From assembly GCA_964007475.1 (NCBI GenBank), contig OZ023273.1, positions 23,175,557 through 23,239,556 of the forward strand: a stretch of 64,000 nt of DNA, read 5' to 3'. This document shows, piece after piece, positions 13,685 to 27,295 of the stretch. Below the pieces are notes generated by a model. That model made no database searches. It saw only the letters and a list, made by a program, of their open reading frames with translations, and had not been told where the DNA came from. Both the position numbers and the translations under genes were made by a program. This DNA is from Hybos culiciformis (taxonomy: Eukaryota > Arthropoda > Insecta > Diptera > Hybotidae). Each line of letters opens with the position of its first letter. The first letter of the stretch is position 1.

Positions 13685-14113
13685 TTTGAAATTCATGTCA
13701 ACTCAATGTTATTTTCTCTGTGTGATTATGAATGTTATTTTATCTATATTATAATTTGAATAACATATTATGAAAGTAAATGACTATATTTTAAATTGAT
13801 TTTCCTCAAGCTTTTTTATTTGGAAAATTTGAAATTCATGTCAACTCAATGTTATTTTCTCTGTGTGATTATGAATGTTATTTTATCTATATTATAATTT
13901 GAATAACATATTATGAAAGTAAATGACTATATTTTAAATTGATTTTCCTCAAGCTTTTTTATTTGGAAAATTTGAAATTCATGTCAACTCAATGTTATTT
14001 TCTCTGTGTGATTATGAATGTTATTTTATCTATATTATAATTTGAATAACATATTATGAAAGTAAATGACTATATTTTAAATTGATTTTCCTCAAGCTTT
14101 TTTATTTGGAAAA
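13685..14113. repeat. Three tandem copies of a 143-bp repeat
   Basis: Units start at 13685, 13828 and 13971 and appear identical by eye. Each begins TTTGAAATTCATGTCAACTC and ends CTTTTTTATTTGGAAAA. The end of the last unit forms a short palindrome with the following sequence (TTTGGAAAA...TTTTCCAAA). Near identity points to recent amplification, or to an assembly artefact from a collapsed or expanded satellite. Confidence 0.95.
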
Positions 14114-17100
14114 TTTTATTTTCCAAATAAAGAAGACAGGTAATTCATAAAAAAAAAATTGAATATGTTTAACACTAACCCAACTTTATAAAAAAAAAAT
14201 TCTCATACTTTTATAATGTATGCAATAACCAACCTTAATCGTTTCGTTATGTATATATGTACTTATAGTGATTTGACTTTATTTATACATAATTAAAATT
14301 AACTATCAATATTTAAATTAAAGAAATATTGTATAAAAATGCAATTTTTTGTTCACAATAAAGGCAATCATTGCAGTTTAGATATAGCTAATATAAGTAA
14401 AATAAAAAATTGACGATGTTTAAAATCATATATCTTTTATATTAATATTCTGCACCTACTTTTTTTTTTTTAGCTATGATGTTATGTAATAAAATTCTTT
14501 CATGTTGTCGCTTTTTTTTTTTGTAGTTGCAAATACTTAATTAAAAAAAATATTGAAAACAGATACACTAGCATCTAATAATAAAATATAGAGTTTGTGA
14601 AGAAGCTTCATACACTCTAAGTTTGTGCTAAATAATTATTTTTAATTATTTTTATAAACTTTATGTAAAATATGGTGTGAAATGTGGAAAATTTATAAAA
14701 TTCTTTTAAATTAAAAAAAAAAAAATCAAGCTTACATTATGTACAAATACATCATCTAAAATGAATCATACATCATCTAAAATGAAGGTTTTTTTTAAAT
14801 GCGAGTGTAATCTTAAAGATCCATGTTTAGTTTAATCGAAAAGAGCAATGGCAAAATAGTTGAAAAATGCTGTGTTTCTCTGTGATGGAGCCGACATAAC
14901 AATAATTTAAATTGAAAATTCATTAAACCACCAATAATTTATTTACCATTATTACCGAAATGTCGCTCTTATCTCAGCTCCTATTGCAGTTCTATTTAAC
15001 AAGCTCTCTCTATTGGAGAGAATGTTTATATTTTCTACAATATGCTATTGCAGCTTTTATCGTTTAGCGCGGTTCCAACACCATCGTATTCATGATGAAA
15101 AAAATTCAAGTAGTATATAATATCATCATGAACGTTATTTTCTTTTAATAGAAATTTCTGAACTTTCTGCTTAACTATGCGCAATATTTGCGTTTAATTA
15201 TATATTAAATATTTTACTATAGATAATAAAGTAATATTAAATTTCTACTATAGACTAAATTTCAGAGATTTATAAAAATGAAAATTCAATATTACAAATA
15301 CTTATGTATCAAAACAGAAAGCAACAAAAACTGAAAACAGAAAGCAATTTCTGATTTTGTACAAAAAATAATATTATCTTAAATTATAAAAAACAAGCGC
15401 TAGACAAATTCATATAAAAATCATATAGAAATTAAAGGTGCAGGCAATTCCAATAACGAAGAATACGTTCATCTTGTTTGTTCATTAATTGTCAATTAAT
15501 AAAAAATAATAAGTATATGCATTTTTTTTGCCTTCTTTTCCTTGAAATAATTTATAGTTTCATATTATTGAAATATTTATTTTGTATTACAATAACATTT
15601 TTCAATTAATAAAGGAAATGAATAAATTAATAGTATGAAAGTATTTGTAAAATAACTGGTGTAGAAGATAAGATTGATATTAGTTTAGTAGTATTTTGAA
15701 ACAAAATTCTTTTTAGATTTAAAGAAAAGATGCCTGGTAAATTCGCCGTTTCTAATTCAGTTCAAAGAATGAAAAAAATTCTGGAAATTATTTGGGGAGC
15801 AAAAATTGTGTTTCTCAAAATAAAAATGTTTTCCGAAAAGAAATTCAAAAAAAAATTGTCAGTACGTAATGTAGGTTCATGTATGAAAAATTTTCAAATA
15901 TATTTATTTCCATATTATCACGGATTTATTTATTTAAATCGAACAGTTTTATTAGATTTTTACAACACGACATCAAATTAATTGGCAATTTTAGAGCCGC
16001 ATCATTAGAATAATTTAGGTGAAAAATTTTTAAAAATTACAAAAGCACATATTCATCTTTAAATATCAGTCCCATAAAAATTTGAAATTTGATATACCTA
16101 ATGTCTAAAAAAGTGTAAATAGTTTTCCACAAAATAAAATAGTGTTTAATAGGCAAAAAAAAAATTGTATACCTAATACCAAAATATTTGCAAATACCTA
16201 TATAATATACTATCATAACACATCAATTTCGTGTTTTACTGTGAGAACTCTTCAACACAGTTTTTAAATTTTCATTCTTCTATAATAATATGCAAAAAAT
16301 ATTAAAAAACAATATATCAAACGTATACAATACATTGTATAGAATATTTTAAATATATTATTTTGTTATTTTAACATTTCACATTTATTTTATTAAATTA
16401 TTAAAGTATGTATGCTGTGTATGAATTATTATGTATATTTATTCACTTTATGTAGAAAGGATATATTATTAAATTTTTTTGGAGAAGTACACATAAAAAT
16501 GTGAGTAGTATAAAAAGCATAACATATTAAGTGTAGCTTGTTATATAGAATATACCATGCAGATTGAGATAAAAAGTCTTCATTAAAATTTGAACCAAAA
16601 ATTTAAAAATTTTTTATTTTACTACGAACAGAACGATTGCATATCAAACTAATTAAGAAAACAAAGAAAACAATCGGAAAAGCCATAATTGTGATTGCTA
16701 TAAAAATGCCATATTAAAATTTACATATTCGTGTATATGCTGGTATTACTTCCAGCATAACTTACGTCACAAACTTTTCCGACCCTTAAGAGGATCGTGG
16801 AAAGTTAAGTATGAATGGGAACTTAGAAAATATTACACTCAAATATATAAAATTTACTACATATACATATTTAAAACTAAATCATTAGAACTAAAAATTC
16901 TTTAATTTTTCATAATATTTCTATGATTCAAAAATTTCTTTAAAAAATATAAAAAAGTCATATAATAGATAATACATAAAGCTAAATTCTGTGAAAAAAA
17001 GGTATTTTAAAATTTATGACTGCAATAAATTTTTAGAAACTATTTCTTTGAAAAATTTTTTCATTCTTTTATTACACAATTTTTCTATCTAATCAATAAA

Positions 17101-20100
17101 ATTTTCAATAGCTTTTGTTATGCTATTAACATTATTATAGAATCGTTTATTGAAAACTTTTTACGAAGTAAATATCTAAAATATTCAAAATAAAAATATC
17201 TTAATTCAGTTTTTCTCAATTTTTAATTTTAATAGTTAATTAGTTTAATATTTGATATTTCATTCACTACTTGTTTTAAAATAACTAAATGTAAAAATAG
17301 TCGAAGAATATTTTATAAATTACATTTAGATATTCATTTTTATAACTCTACAGTAATATACATAGATAAATAATATACATAGATAAATGAACTCATATTT
17401 TTGACAGATAAATCTATTTTTAATAAAAATAATGCACAATTTATTGTACGGTCATAAATTTTAATTTTTTGGCCATATAATTTCTGGCATGCCACTTAAT
17501 TTTTTTTTTTTAAAACATAAAATGTTTATGAGGCAATCAAAAACAAATAGTATTTATTTCTTAATATCTAAATGTAGTTATACATAGGTTTCACTTATTA
17601 TTAACTTAGTTTTTATTAAATTTAGTTTTTAATTTAGTCTTTATGCAAAAAAAAAATTGAGAATTAATTTTAACCTTTGTAATAACTTTAAAACATTATA
17701 ATAATAGAAGTTTCAGATCAAATCGAGAAAAATATAAATAAACGTGTTATTATGAAAATCATGTATTATTATTTCTATTATTATAGTTATATTTTGCTTT
17801 CAATTTTGTTATTTAAAATTACATTAGCTTTAATAGCATTTATATTTTATTGTGTAATTTCTTGTTAATGCTTTTGATTTTCTCTTTCAATATTATTTTA
17901 AAATTTGTTAATTTCCAAAAAAAAAATTGAGAAATAATCTTTGATAATAATTATGCCAAAAAAAAATCCTATAAAGTACATTAAGTAATAAATACATGAT
18001 ATTTAAAATATAAATAATATTTCTTTAAAACAAATTAAGTAGATATTTTAAATAAAACTAAAGTACGAGTAAATTACCAATTATTTCTTAAATGGCGGGT
18101 TGATTAAGAACTTCTATATTCTATTTATCTATCTTTTTGCATTTGATTCCTAATGAGTTATCGATATCTTTGATATAGGAGAACACAACATTTATTGCTC
18201 AACCAAAGCTAAATGAAATAATAATATGAAAACCGCTTCAAACCGTTAAAAAAATTCTATTTATCACTTTTTAATCGTGATTTTACTTAATTGATGACAA
18301 GTCAAAAAAATGTTCATCTTTAACAGCAAATATTTCTTGCTACTCAGTTTGTAGCTCTAGCTCTGGTTCTATCGCGACAATGTTTTTTCCATGTAAAAAA
18401 ATGAATATGTTGTGAAATAAGTAAAAAATACAGAAAATACATTATGTGATAAAATTAGGTACAGCTTCTTGCAATCAATTTTAAAGTTGTCAATAACATG
18501 TCAACATTTTTAGTGTCGCTAAGAAAATAAGACACATAAAGTTATATTAAAAATAAACAATATTTTATTTATCCAGAAAGTTTAATATCTAAAAATAAAA
18601 ATTTTGCATTTACAATCAAACAAAACTATAAAACGTAATCAATATTTAATTTTTGTTTAGAATTATAAAATTAAGTAAGAGTTACTTTCTTATATTAAAT
18701 AACAGTTTTATGTTTAATAATATAATAATACGTATTAGTTATGTTTATGTATTATTATTTATTATTATTAAAAAGATAATACCTATTATGTTATATTTTT
18801 TTATGATGACATTGAACTTATTGGTTTGAAATACGATATAAATTTTTTTTTTTAAATACAGTTTATTCAACTTTCAAGAAAATAATAATAATAGTCTAAT
18901 TTTCTTTAAATATATAGATAATTTAAGTTTATTGAGCTCTGATGATAATTAGGATGATTTACATAATTGGATGAATCTGAAATAACTTTTTTGTATTGTT
19001 TGTATTTTTGGTTTTTTTTTATAAATTCATAGTTATACTCTCGATTGAATGGAATAAGCACTGCTTCTTGAATCGAATGTAGAATTAAAATGGAAGAATA
19101 ATTGTAGAATTTATTCAATACGAACTTAAACAAAATATTTTGAATTTATGGATATAGTTAAAAAAAAAGGGAATCACATGGTCTGTATTGGCATACAATC
19201 TTCATCTTCTGACTTTTCAATAAATTTTGCATAAAATGAAATCTCTTATTACTTACTTACATCCTAATATACTATTAAACCGTACTAATAAAAAATTAAT
19301 TTTATCTATATGTTAAAAAATATTTTCAAAAATCTTTAAATCTGTTGCTAAGAAAAGTTTTCTAACAAAAAAAAAAGGTTTTTGTTTTTCTTATATTCTT
19401 TCAAGTTCAATAAAACTTTTACTTTAATACTATAGTAATATGTCGAAAGTAGGTACATGTACATATATTATTTATATAATAAATAGTTAATACATAAAAT
19501 TTATGTTTCTATTACTAAGGAACTTGGAAATTACTTTATTTTTCCATGTTTTGGTTATAAGTCAAAAGATTCTTTAAAATTCGGGGCTTGTAAAGTTTTA
19601 TGGTATTTATGTAAGATCCTTTCATCCAAAGTTTTTTAAACAATCTACAAAATCTCTATTTAAGTAGTTCAAAAATTTTCGCCTATTATTTAATTTTTAG
19701 TATTCAATTTATAAAATGAGTAGTTGAAATATTCAAAGTTCAACATAAATAGATATCTTTTTTTTTTTATCATACAAATAAAAAGTAATTTTTACACAAG
19801 TATTATTATACTTATTATAACAAGGGATTAAATAACTAATTAAAAGAATTTAAAAAATAATTTGTTTGTCACAAACTTCAAAAAAACATTTCTTTTTTAA
19901 CGATCTAACTTTACCGTAAATGTAAATGAATATAATTTAATGTTGGCATAAAAAAAACCATAACCTTTTTTTTTTTTTTTTTTTTGTATAATTGAAAAAC
20001 CGCAAAGTTTAAAATAAAAAATATGAGTGAGTAAATAAAATTTTTTCCGCTTCATTTCAAAAAGATTTTCGTTCTCAATTTCAGGCTATTTTTCTAAATA

Positions 20101-20826
20101 ATTATTAAATATTTATATTGAGAAAATAAAAAAAAAAGGGATGAAAAGAAATATATTTTAAATTATTTTATACTTTTTGAAACTCTTGTTTCAAAACTTT
20201 TAATTGCTTTTTAATTCTTTTAAGTTTTTTCGAAAATATGAAGAAAAAAAAAATACTTATAAAATGAAAATTTTAGAATTCTATATGAAAAAAAAAAGTA
20301 TTTTGTTAAATTTTGTTGAATCTGTTTCCTATAATAGTTTTTCTATATACACTGGCAGTCTTAATTGCGTCTTATGCGAAAGAAAAATTTTTTTTTTCAA
20401 CTTAAATGAGTTTTCTAAAATCTCAAAATCCTTAAGAAAGATTATTTTAAGACTCTTCTAAAGTATAATATACTTTGTGAACCTCAAAAAAAAATTTTTT
20501 TTTTCTGTCAAAAAATAATACAAATTTAATATCAAACGAAAAAAAATCTAACAAAATAATACAAAACGAATCCAATCATAAAATAAAAATTTTTCTTTTT
20601 TTTTTCCTGTAAAAGTAAGTACGAAGTACTGATTGGAATAATACTTCTATGGCTTCCCATCCCAGTGTAGAAATCCTTCAATATATTGTGTTAAAATATA
20701 AAAAGTATCGTAAAGAAATTTTTGTTTTAAATAGTGAACTCTTACTATTGTGATGAAGATGTCAATCGTACATCGAAAATAAACATTTCATTTTTAGAAA
20801 CAATTATAATTTTTAAACAAAAGTTA
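14114..20826. other. Non-coding AT-rich stretch, no gene seen
   Basis: Many A or T homopolymer runs and short stop-bounded ORFs without motifs. The only local structure I noted is a pair of hairpin-forming segments at about 16737-16810. No transposon ends recognised. Confidence 0.4.
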
Positions 20827-21502
20827 TAGTCTAAGAGCTCGCAACGTTTTCGGTACGTGATTTTAGCAAGGCTCATTTTTTAATATATTGTTCCAGACTA
20901 CAGTACAAAACGCATACGGGTAGTCTGGCAGTCAGATGACGTTGCGTTTGCCCGTGAGAGCAGAGCCAGGTAGGTAAAAAAAAACGCAAAATTACGTGAT
21001 AATAGCAAGATTTCTTTTTATGTCATTTGTTTGTGCTTATTATGTGAAATGTTAATCCATCATTTCCAGACGGCTCTGGCGTTGTTAAGACCGTGCCAGA
21101 CCTTGATTTATAACAAAAAAAAAAAAAAAATTTCACGTCATTTTAGCAAGGCTGAAATTTTTATATGTTATATATTGGATCTTATACAGATTATATCCAA
21201 TTTGCCAGACGGAAATACCGTTGCTAAATAGATGCCAGACCTATTTAAGTCTTACAAGGAAAGTACGTATTGAAGACCCCGCCTAGCAAAATAACGGGTG
21301 ATGTTGGCTGTTGGAATGCTACCACAAATTAATGAACAAAAGAAAAAAAAAAAGAAAAAAATTAACTTTAAATAAACTAGCTCCGGCAATTGCAAATTAT
21401 TTTATTGTTCTTTGTGAACTTTTTTTTTTAATTATAAAAAAATTATAATAAATGAAATTTTCATTATTTTGAATTAAAAAAAAAGGGTTTCTAGTTTTTT
21501 TT

Positions 21503-21760
21503 TTAAAGCATAAAAATCTTATATGCGTAATAAGTATTTCCAAAACTCAAGAATTGCCGGACCAATCGACGCCATATTTCTACCATGTTATGCTTGAAGA
21601 TTTCTCTTAAGGTTGGGCCCAATAGGCGGCTTTGGTGATGAGATAATTCGATTTTTGTATACCACCAACGAAACCTACCGGGTCCAAACTTAATATACCC
21701 TAGTAACAAGTGGTCCAAATATGGTGTCAATTGGTCTTGAGTTTGAGAATCAGTTATACT
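21503..21760 (-). pseudogene. Exon-like ORF carried inside the 20.8-kb transposon, unknown origin
   Basis: On the minus strand an acceptor-like TTTTATGTAG at about 21761-21770 opens a frame that runs to a stop at 21503. It reads GSITDSQTQDQLTPYLDHLL and later FGPGRFRWWYTKIELSHHQS and a basic, aromatic C-terminus ending KIFML. The composition (many Trp, Arg, His) and the more GC-rich codons look more like real coding sequence than the surrounding AT-rich DNA. I do not recognise the family. It could be a captured host gene fragment or a relic of the element's own gene. Confidence 0.35.
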
Positions 21761-21822
21761 GCCTACATAAAACTTTACATATTTAAAATATATACTTCAT
21801 GACCTTGAATTTTCTCTGCAGA

Positions 21823-21970
21823 AAACCAAATGAGAGAAGATAATAGCACATCCACAGACACTGAAGACTATGAAGAAGATAGTGAAAATGATGATAATAA
21901 TTATGACAGCAGTGACGACGATGAAGATTTTGAAAATGCGATATTTTTTTGTGATACTACTTATTTATGA
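21823..21970 (+). pseudogene. Acidic last-exon-like ORF inside the 20.8-kb transposon
   Basis: The + strand reads TTTTCTCTGCAG, a strong acceptor, then a frame for about 49 codons ending TGA at 21970. The product is extremely acidic (TDTEDYEEDSENDDNN, SSDDDEDFENA) and ends CDTTYL. There is no upstream exon that I can pair with it inside the element. It may be the C-terminal exon of a transposon-encoded or captured gene whose other exons were deleted. Confidence 0.35.
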
Positions 21971-22550
21971 TTAAGTAATAGCTAAATAATTAAAGTTTAT
22001 TGGAATTTTTTATCAAAAATAAATTTTATAAAAAATCACAACTCAACTTTTTCAATTCGTTATTTTGTGTATTTTCTGCACGAGTTAAAATAGGTCTGGC
22101 ATCCATTTAGCAACGGTATTTCCGTCTGGCAAATTGCATATAATCTGTATAAGATCCAATATATAACATATAAAAATTTCAGCCTTGCTAAAATGACGTG
22201 AAAATGATTTTTTTTTTGTTATAAATCAAGGTCTGGCACGGTCTTAACAACGCCAGAGCCGTCTGGCAATGATGGGTTAACATTTCACATAATAAGCACA
22301 AACAAATGACATAAAAACAAATCTTGCTATTATCACGTAATTTTGCGTTTTTTTTACCTACCTGGCTCTGCTCTCACGGGTAAACGCAACGTCATCTGAC
22401 TGCCAGACTACTCATATGCGTCTTGTACTGTAGTCTGGAACAATATATTAAAAAATGAGGCTTGCTAAAATCACGTGATTTCTTACGTTGCGAGCTCTTG
22501 GACTATTATATGTGATATGAAACAATTTTTTTGAAGTTAATACTTCTTTA

Positions 22551-22701
22551 TGCTGAAAACACAATTGGGGCGACAGCGACGGCGACAGCGATAGCGACTG
22601 TCAAAAACCATATATTTGTATGAGAATGAAACAATTGAGGCGATTTTTTTATATGAAAAATCGCTGTCGCCGTCGTCGTCGCCCCAATTGTGTTTTCAGC
22701 A
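22551..22701. mobile_element. Short palindromic MITE with GC-rich arms, TTA target duplication
   Basis: Inverted ends TGCTGAAAACACAATTGGGG followed by CGAC-rich repeats (GCGACGGCGAC), flanked on both sides by TTA (22548-22550 and 22702-22704). The arms are about 50 bp. The ORFs crossing it on the minus strand are products of the GCGACx repeats and are not genes. Confidence 0.8.
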
Positions 22702-22990
22702 TTAGGCGCGTTGTATGATATAATTGAGTAATTCTGTAGGGGGTAAAAATTATTGTACTCATTCGAATTCGAGTTCGAGAAAAAGCGACATGCTGAACCG
22801 TTTGAATACTCAAAAAAATGAGTAGTCCACTCAATAATCATTTGTCATTTATAAAAACAAAATAATTTAGCGCGAAAAATTTAAATTAAAATTATTTTTT
22901 AAAAATCTTTCGTTTACAAATTTTTTTTTTTTCAAAATAGGTAGCTCTGATGAAATAAAGATTAGACCAAATATTTTGGGTAGGGACTTA

Positions 22991-23264
22991 CGGTTAGGGT
23001 CGTCCCGGCTCAAAATATAAATAAAAACACATGAAGCAGTCATAGGAACTGCCGAAAGAAGTTAATACTTAAAAGCTTTATTATAAAATAACAGTGGCTA
23101 CAAATAATGGACTGTTAAGTACAAAATGTAAATTAAAATTAAAATCAGTCAAAAAGCTGTCCATTATTTGTAGCCACTGTTATTTCATAGTTTAAAGCTT
23201 TTAAATATTAACTTCTTTCGGCAGTTCTTACGACTGCTTCGTGTGTTTTTAATTTTAGTTAACC
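22991..23264. mobile_element. Hairpin MITE
   Basis: The arms 23023-23108 and about 23160-23250 are near-perfect inverted copies (ACATGAAGCAGTCATAGGAA versus the inverse; ACAGTGGCTACAAATAATGG versus the inverse). The repeat weakly extends outward to CGGTTA / TAACCG. I could not define a target duplication. Confidence 0.7.
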
Positions 23265-24364
23265 GTATACATACATAATCTTTGAAAAATATTTACATAT
23301 ACATAGTTAAAAAAAATTGTATTGGAAAATTTTGATATAAAAATTCAACATAGCAAAAATATTTGCAAAAATTAATTATTATTTTTATAACCACCGGAAA
23401 TAGTTAACAAATTAACGGGTCAATAATGATTACAGTCAAAAATTATTATTATTTCATTCCGTCTGATCGAATGAATCAATCAAACAAATACTTTACTAAA
23501 AATAAAACAAGTAACTATTAGTCAACACTATACTGACTACTACTTTTTTTTTATAAATTAATTATATCAAGCTCTGCTTTCACAATGAATTTAATTATTA
23601 TGGAATTTAAGTTTTTTTTTGTTTTTACAATTTTCTAAATTAATATTAACTTATTTTTGTATGTAATTTTCATTAATGTACTTAAAGACGTTATTATACC
23701 GAAAAAATTTCTGGTAAAAGTAAAGAAAATAATTGAGAAGTAAAAATAAAGTAAAAGTAGAAAATATAAATTAATTGAGAAAGCCTTTTAGTCTCATCCA
23801 ATTAAAATGGAAAGCAAAATTAATTTTCCTCAAATTTATAATAGTAAGCTATTCAGCATACTTTTCAGCTTAAATTATTATTATATTTCCAATTATGGCT
23901 CAACTCTATCTATGCATAGTCTAATTAAAAATAAAACTTTTATAATTTACTGTTCGTTTTATTTGCAAAAATCAATATGAGCTCTCATACATGAAATAGC
24001 TCCGGATGTATTCCATTAAAAATGTTGATTAAAATAAATTTAAATACATATTAATTGAATAAATTAAATATTCAAATAGATTTTTTAGACTTTTACTGAT
24101 GATAAAAAAAAAAAATAAATAATTATTTTAGAAATTCATTGAAAACTTGAAGAAAAAAAATAAAACTTTTTCTTTATCATTTTTTGGCGAATAAACTTTT
24201 ATAAAGGTTAACCTAATTTCAGAAATATAAATATAATAATATAATCTTGTTATTAGGTTATTACTTTGAGCTTTCAAAAAAATAAAAATTTTGTAAATCA
24301 CAATTTATGCAAAAGATGTCAAATTTCAAGAAAAAAAAAAATGCGCCTATGTTTTTTATTCTTA

Positions 24365-24764
24365 GAGCCCGTTCCCAAACTGAGACTATTTTAGAAATTG
24401 AAAAATTTTTTTAATTTCTAGAATTTTTAGTTTTGGAACGACACGATTTTACAGCTGTTATTTTACAATTATTTTACAAATCAAGATTTTTTGACGTAAA
24501 AATCGTTCCGAAATGATATTTTATATTTTAAAAATCTGCAAAGGGAAATTTTAAATTTCCCATAACAAACTCAGTTTATAGGTGTACTTTTTAGTTCACC
24601 TCATTTTTAAAAAAAAAAAAACAAAAAATTGAAAATTTAAGCAGACGTTGCAGATGATACAGATTAAATGTCAAGCCTATTTCAATTTCTGAAAAAAAGG
24701 AATTTTCTTTAGCAGAAAAGGTATATTTTACGATTTAAAAAAGTCTCAGTTTGGGAACGGGCTC
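24365..24764. mobile_element. PIF/Harbinger-like MITE, TTA target duplication
   Basis: Terminal inverted repeats GAGCCCGTTCCCAAACTGAG with TTA immediately outside both ends (24362-24364 and 24765-24767). At 400 bp with no ORF it is non-autonomous. Confidence 0.8.
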
Positions 24765-24767
24765 TTA

Positions 24768-26819
24768 CTTTTATGTACATCAAAATTCAAAATATTTCTA
24801 TATTGTTGACTGGGAAAAAAACTCGTTGGAAAATCAGCTTAAAATATACATCAGAACAATTATAACTAAAACTGCGTTATTTTCTGGCTCTATGTATCGA
24901 AGCATTTGTTATTAATTATATAATAAGTATAGTCAAAAAAATGTGAAGCAAATGGATTCTAGCAAAAAATATTACTACAAAATTATAGTTTTTACTGTGT
25001 TTTTTACCGAAAGTTTAACACATGTACATATAAAAAAATTATAACTGAAGTTGGTTCTGTTGTTCAGTGTGTGTACATATAAAGATTGAGAATCATATTT
25101 TTGGACATAATTTGAACAAAATTAAAATAACTTTGAAAGGCGAAAGATACATTTTTATTTTATTTATTATTCTTTTTTTGTCGAGATAAGAAACTTCCAT
25201 TATAATTCAGAAACTTGAATAAATTCTAATAGGTCAATAGTATTTAATAATGATTCGTTATCACTTTTGCCAAATTCAACTAAATTAAAAATTGTTTCAC
25301 TATAATGATAAGAAAAATTATAACAATTAAAATTTCGTAAATTTATGCAAAGTAAATTTATATTTTCTAAAATTAAAGAAATAAAAAAAAAACATGAAAT
25401 GTTGCCTTTTAATGGAAACTGTTGATTTTTTTATTACATGTGATATTCTAATATTGAATATGAAATCAAATCATTGATGTAATATTACGTAAATTTTAAT
25501 ATATTATTATATCAATTATAATTTGTAAGTTTATGCTTAAAAATTTATTGTTCTGAGAATTAAAAAGCACCAACCAGGGGTTTAAAATATTTCTTTGATT
25601 TTATTATTAAAGTAATTCATTGAAGTTATGAATAATTAAATTTTAAAGAAATCGATAATTATATAATTTAAAATACAGTTTTATAATAATAGAATAACCT
25701 CTTGCGTTTCTCGTACGTTCAAAAAGAAAAAATAGTTCGAGAAACATACGTTCGAGTATATAACACTTAAAAGTTTGTTCGCGCCCTGTACAAAACAAAT
25801 TAAAATTTAATATTCCATATGAAAAAATATATTGTATGATTGTAGTATTAAATTATTATTAACATTGAATCGTCAAAATGTTCTAGAAAAACAAGTCGAG
25901 TTAATTTTATTGATATAAACTTTTTTTATATTTAATTATATTATTTATAAATAAATTAATAATTCAAATTATTTGGATGTATGTAGTAATCGTAATTTGC
26001 ACAGTACATTTATACTTTCATATTTTTGATACAAAAGTTTTAGGCCGATCCTGTATATCAACTTAAGTAAAAAAAAAATGTTCATGAGAGTTTCAATGAT
26101 GCGTCGCAAAATTTTAACTATGCAGTTGACTAGAGAGACAGTAGACTGTAAATAATTTTATCATGTTTAAAATTTGTATCTGTACGATGGCAAAAAGTGT
26201 CTTCGTATTTAAAAAAAAACAATTTTAACACTATAAAATACAAAAATTCTGAATTTATGAAAAATATCTGAATTTGTCTTTCAGGCATTATAAAGATAAA
26301 TTTTTTTTTCGTTTATTTTTATTTCAAAATATGAACTTTTCGGACCGCAAATCTTACTTAAAATACATGAAATGTACTATTTAAATTTCAATTGGTATAA
26401 ATTAAATTAAATTCTGAAAAAAGTTCATTGAAATTTCACTCCAAAAGAACTTGTATTTGTTTTGCCCGATAAATAAAAATGATGATACACAAAAAAATAT
26501 CTACATAGTATAGTATACAATGCAGATATATCTCTATATTGTTTTTTAGAATAACATCATAATATTCTCCTAAGAACTAGTTTCTATCATAATAACGGTA
26601 AATTAAACAAGAGAACAAGAGCTTAATATAAAATAAATTCTAAATTTATTCATTTTTTTTTGCCAAAACTTTTACCAAAAAAACAACATAAACTTGAACT
26701 CGAAATGGAAATTTATTTCAATTTCACTCTAAATATAATAAATTTTATTTTTTCTACTTTTAAAAAATATTTAGGTATATATATAAATTATTTAACATAA
26801 CAGTAAGCTCGGTTCGATA
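24768..26819. other. Non-coding AT-rich stretch, no gene seen
   Basis: No recognised gene or transposon ends. A segment near 25700-25790 contains clustered CGTACGTTC-type strings similar to some at 9630-9720 and may be a degraded dispersed repeat. Confidence 0.35.
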
Positions 26820-27285
26820 ACACTGGCCTACACTCATTTTGGTGCCTAAGATTTTAGACCTGATTTTGGGTATATTTTGTGAGCTGATACAAGAAAACTA
26901 GTCACATTTTTCATATCAGCTCTTTATCATGATTGCCAATTTCAATACCAAAGTATACAGAATACAAGCGAATTACCGTGTCATTAATCGGTTTCCGTTG
27001 ATCTTTCATTGTATACTTACCGCATATGTAACAAAACATATCAGGATCGTTAATGCAACTTCTTGACTTACTTGCCATCATAAATTTATACGATTAATGT
27101 CATAAAAGTAGTTAACATGGACTAATTTTGAATAAAACCGTAAAAAATTTGAAATAAGAATTGTAGGTAAACCAGAGCTGGCAGCTGACATCTAGTAGCA
27201 GCAATGTAATTCATACTAACTACTTTACCGACTACAGATACGAACAGAGCTGCCAATACAAAAAAAATTTTTTGTAGGCCAGTGT
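26820..27285. mobile_element. Terminal-inverted-repeat element, class uncertain
   Basis: Ends ACACTGGCCTACA at 26820 and the inverse TGTAGGCCAGTGT ending at 27285. An internal hairpin GAGCTGATA...TATCAGCTC lies at about 26880-26922. The 8-bp flanks match only in part, so the superfamily is not assigned. Confidence 0.55.
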
Positions 27286-27295
27286 AATTTAAGAG

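Larger units (their letters stand above)
20827..22505. mobile_element. PIF/Harbinger-like non-autonomous transposon with 0.42-kb inverted arms
   Basis: The ends are TAGTCTAAGAGCTCGCAACG and its near-perfect inverse, directly flanked by TTA at 20824-20826 and 22506-22508, a 3-bp target duplication of the TWA type used by PIF/Harbinger elements. The long arms are 20827-21246 and 22088-22505. Each arm is built of three diverged modules of about 140 bp starting ACGTxATxxTAGCAAG (left arm 20855, 20994, 21135), and each module carries CCAGAC / GTCTGG motifs. The middle (21247-22087) has no recognisable transposase. It holds one exon-like ORF on each strand. Superfamily assignment rests on the target duplication only. 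Confidence 0.85.

Noticed and set aside
15730..15981. 83-codon ORF starting MPGKFAVSNSV
   Set aside because: Lys-rich AT-driven composition, no motif, no splice or promoter context.
22548..22841. Minus-strand ORFs of 97 and 61 codons
   Set aside because: They run over the GCGAC-rich arms of a palindromic MITE; the Ala/Val and Arg runs reflect the repeat.
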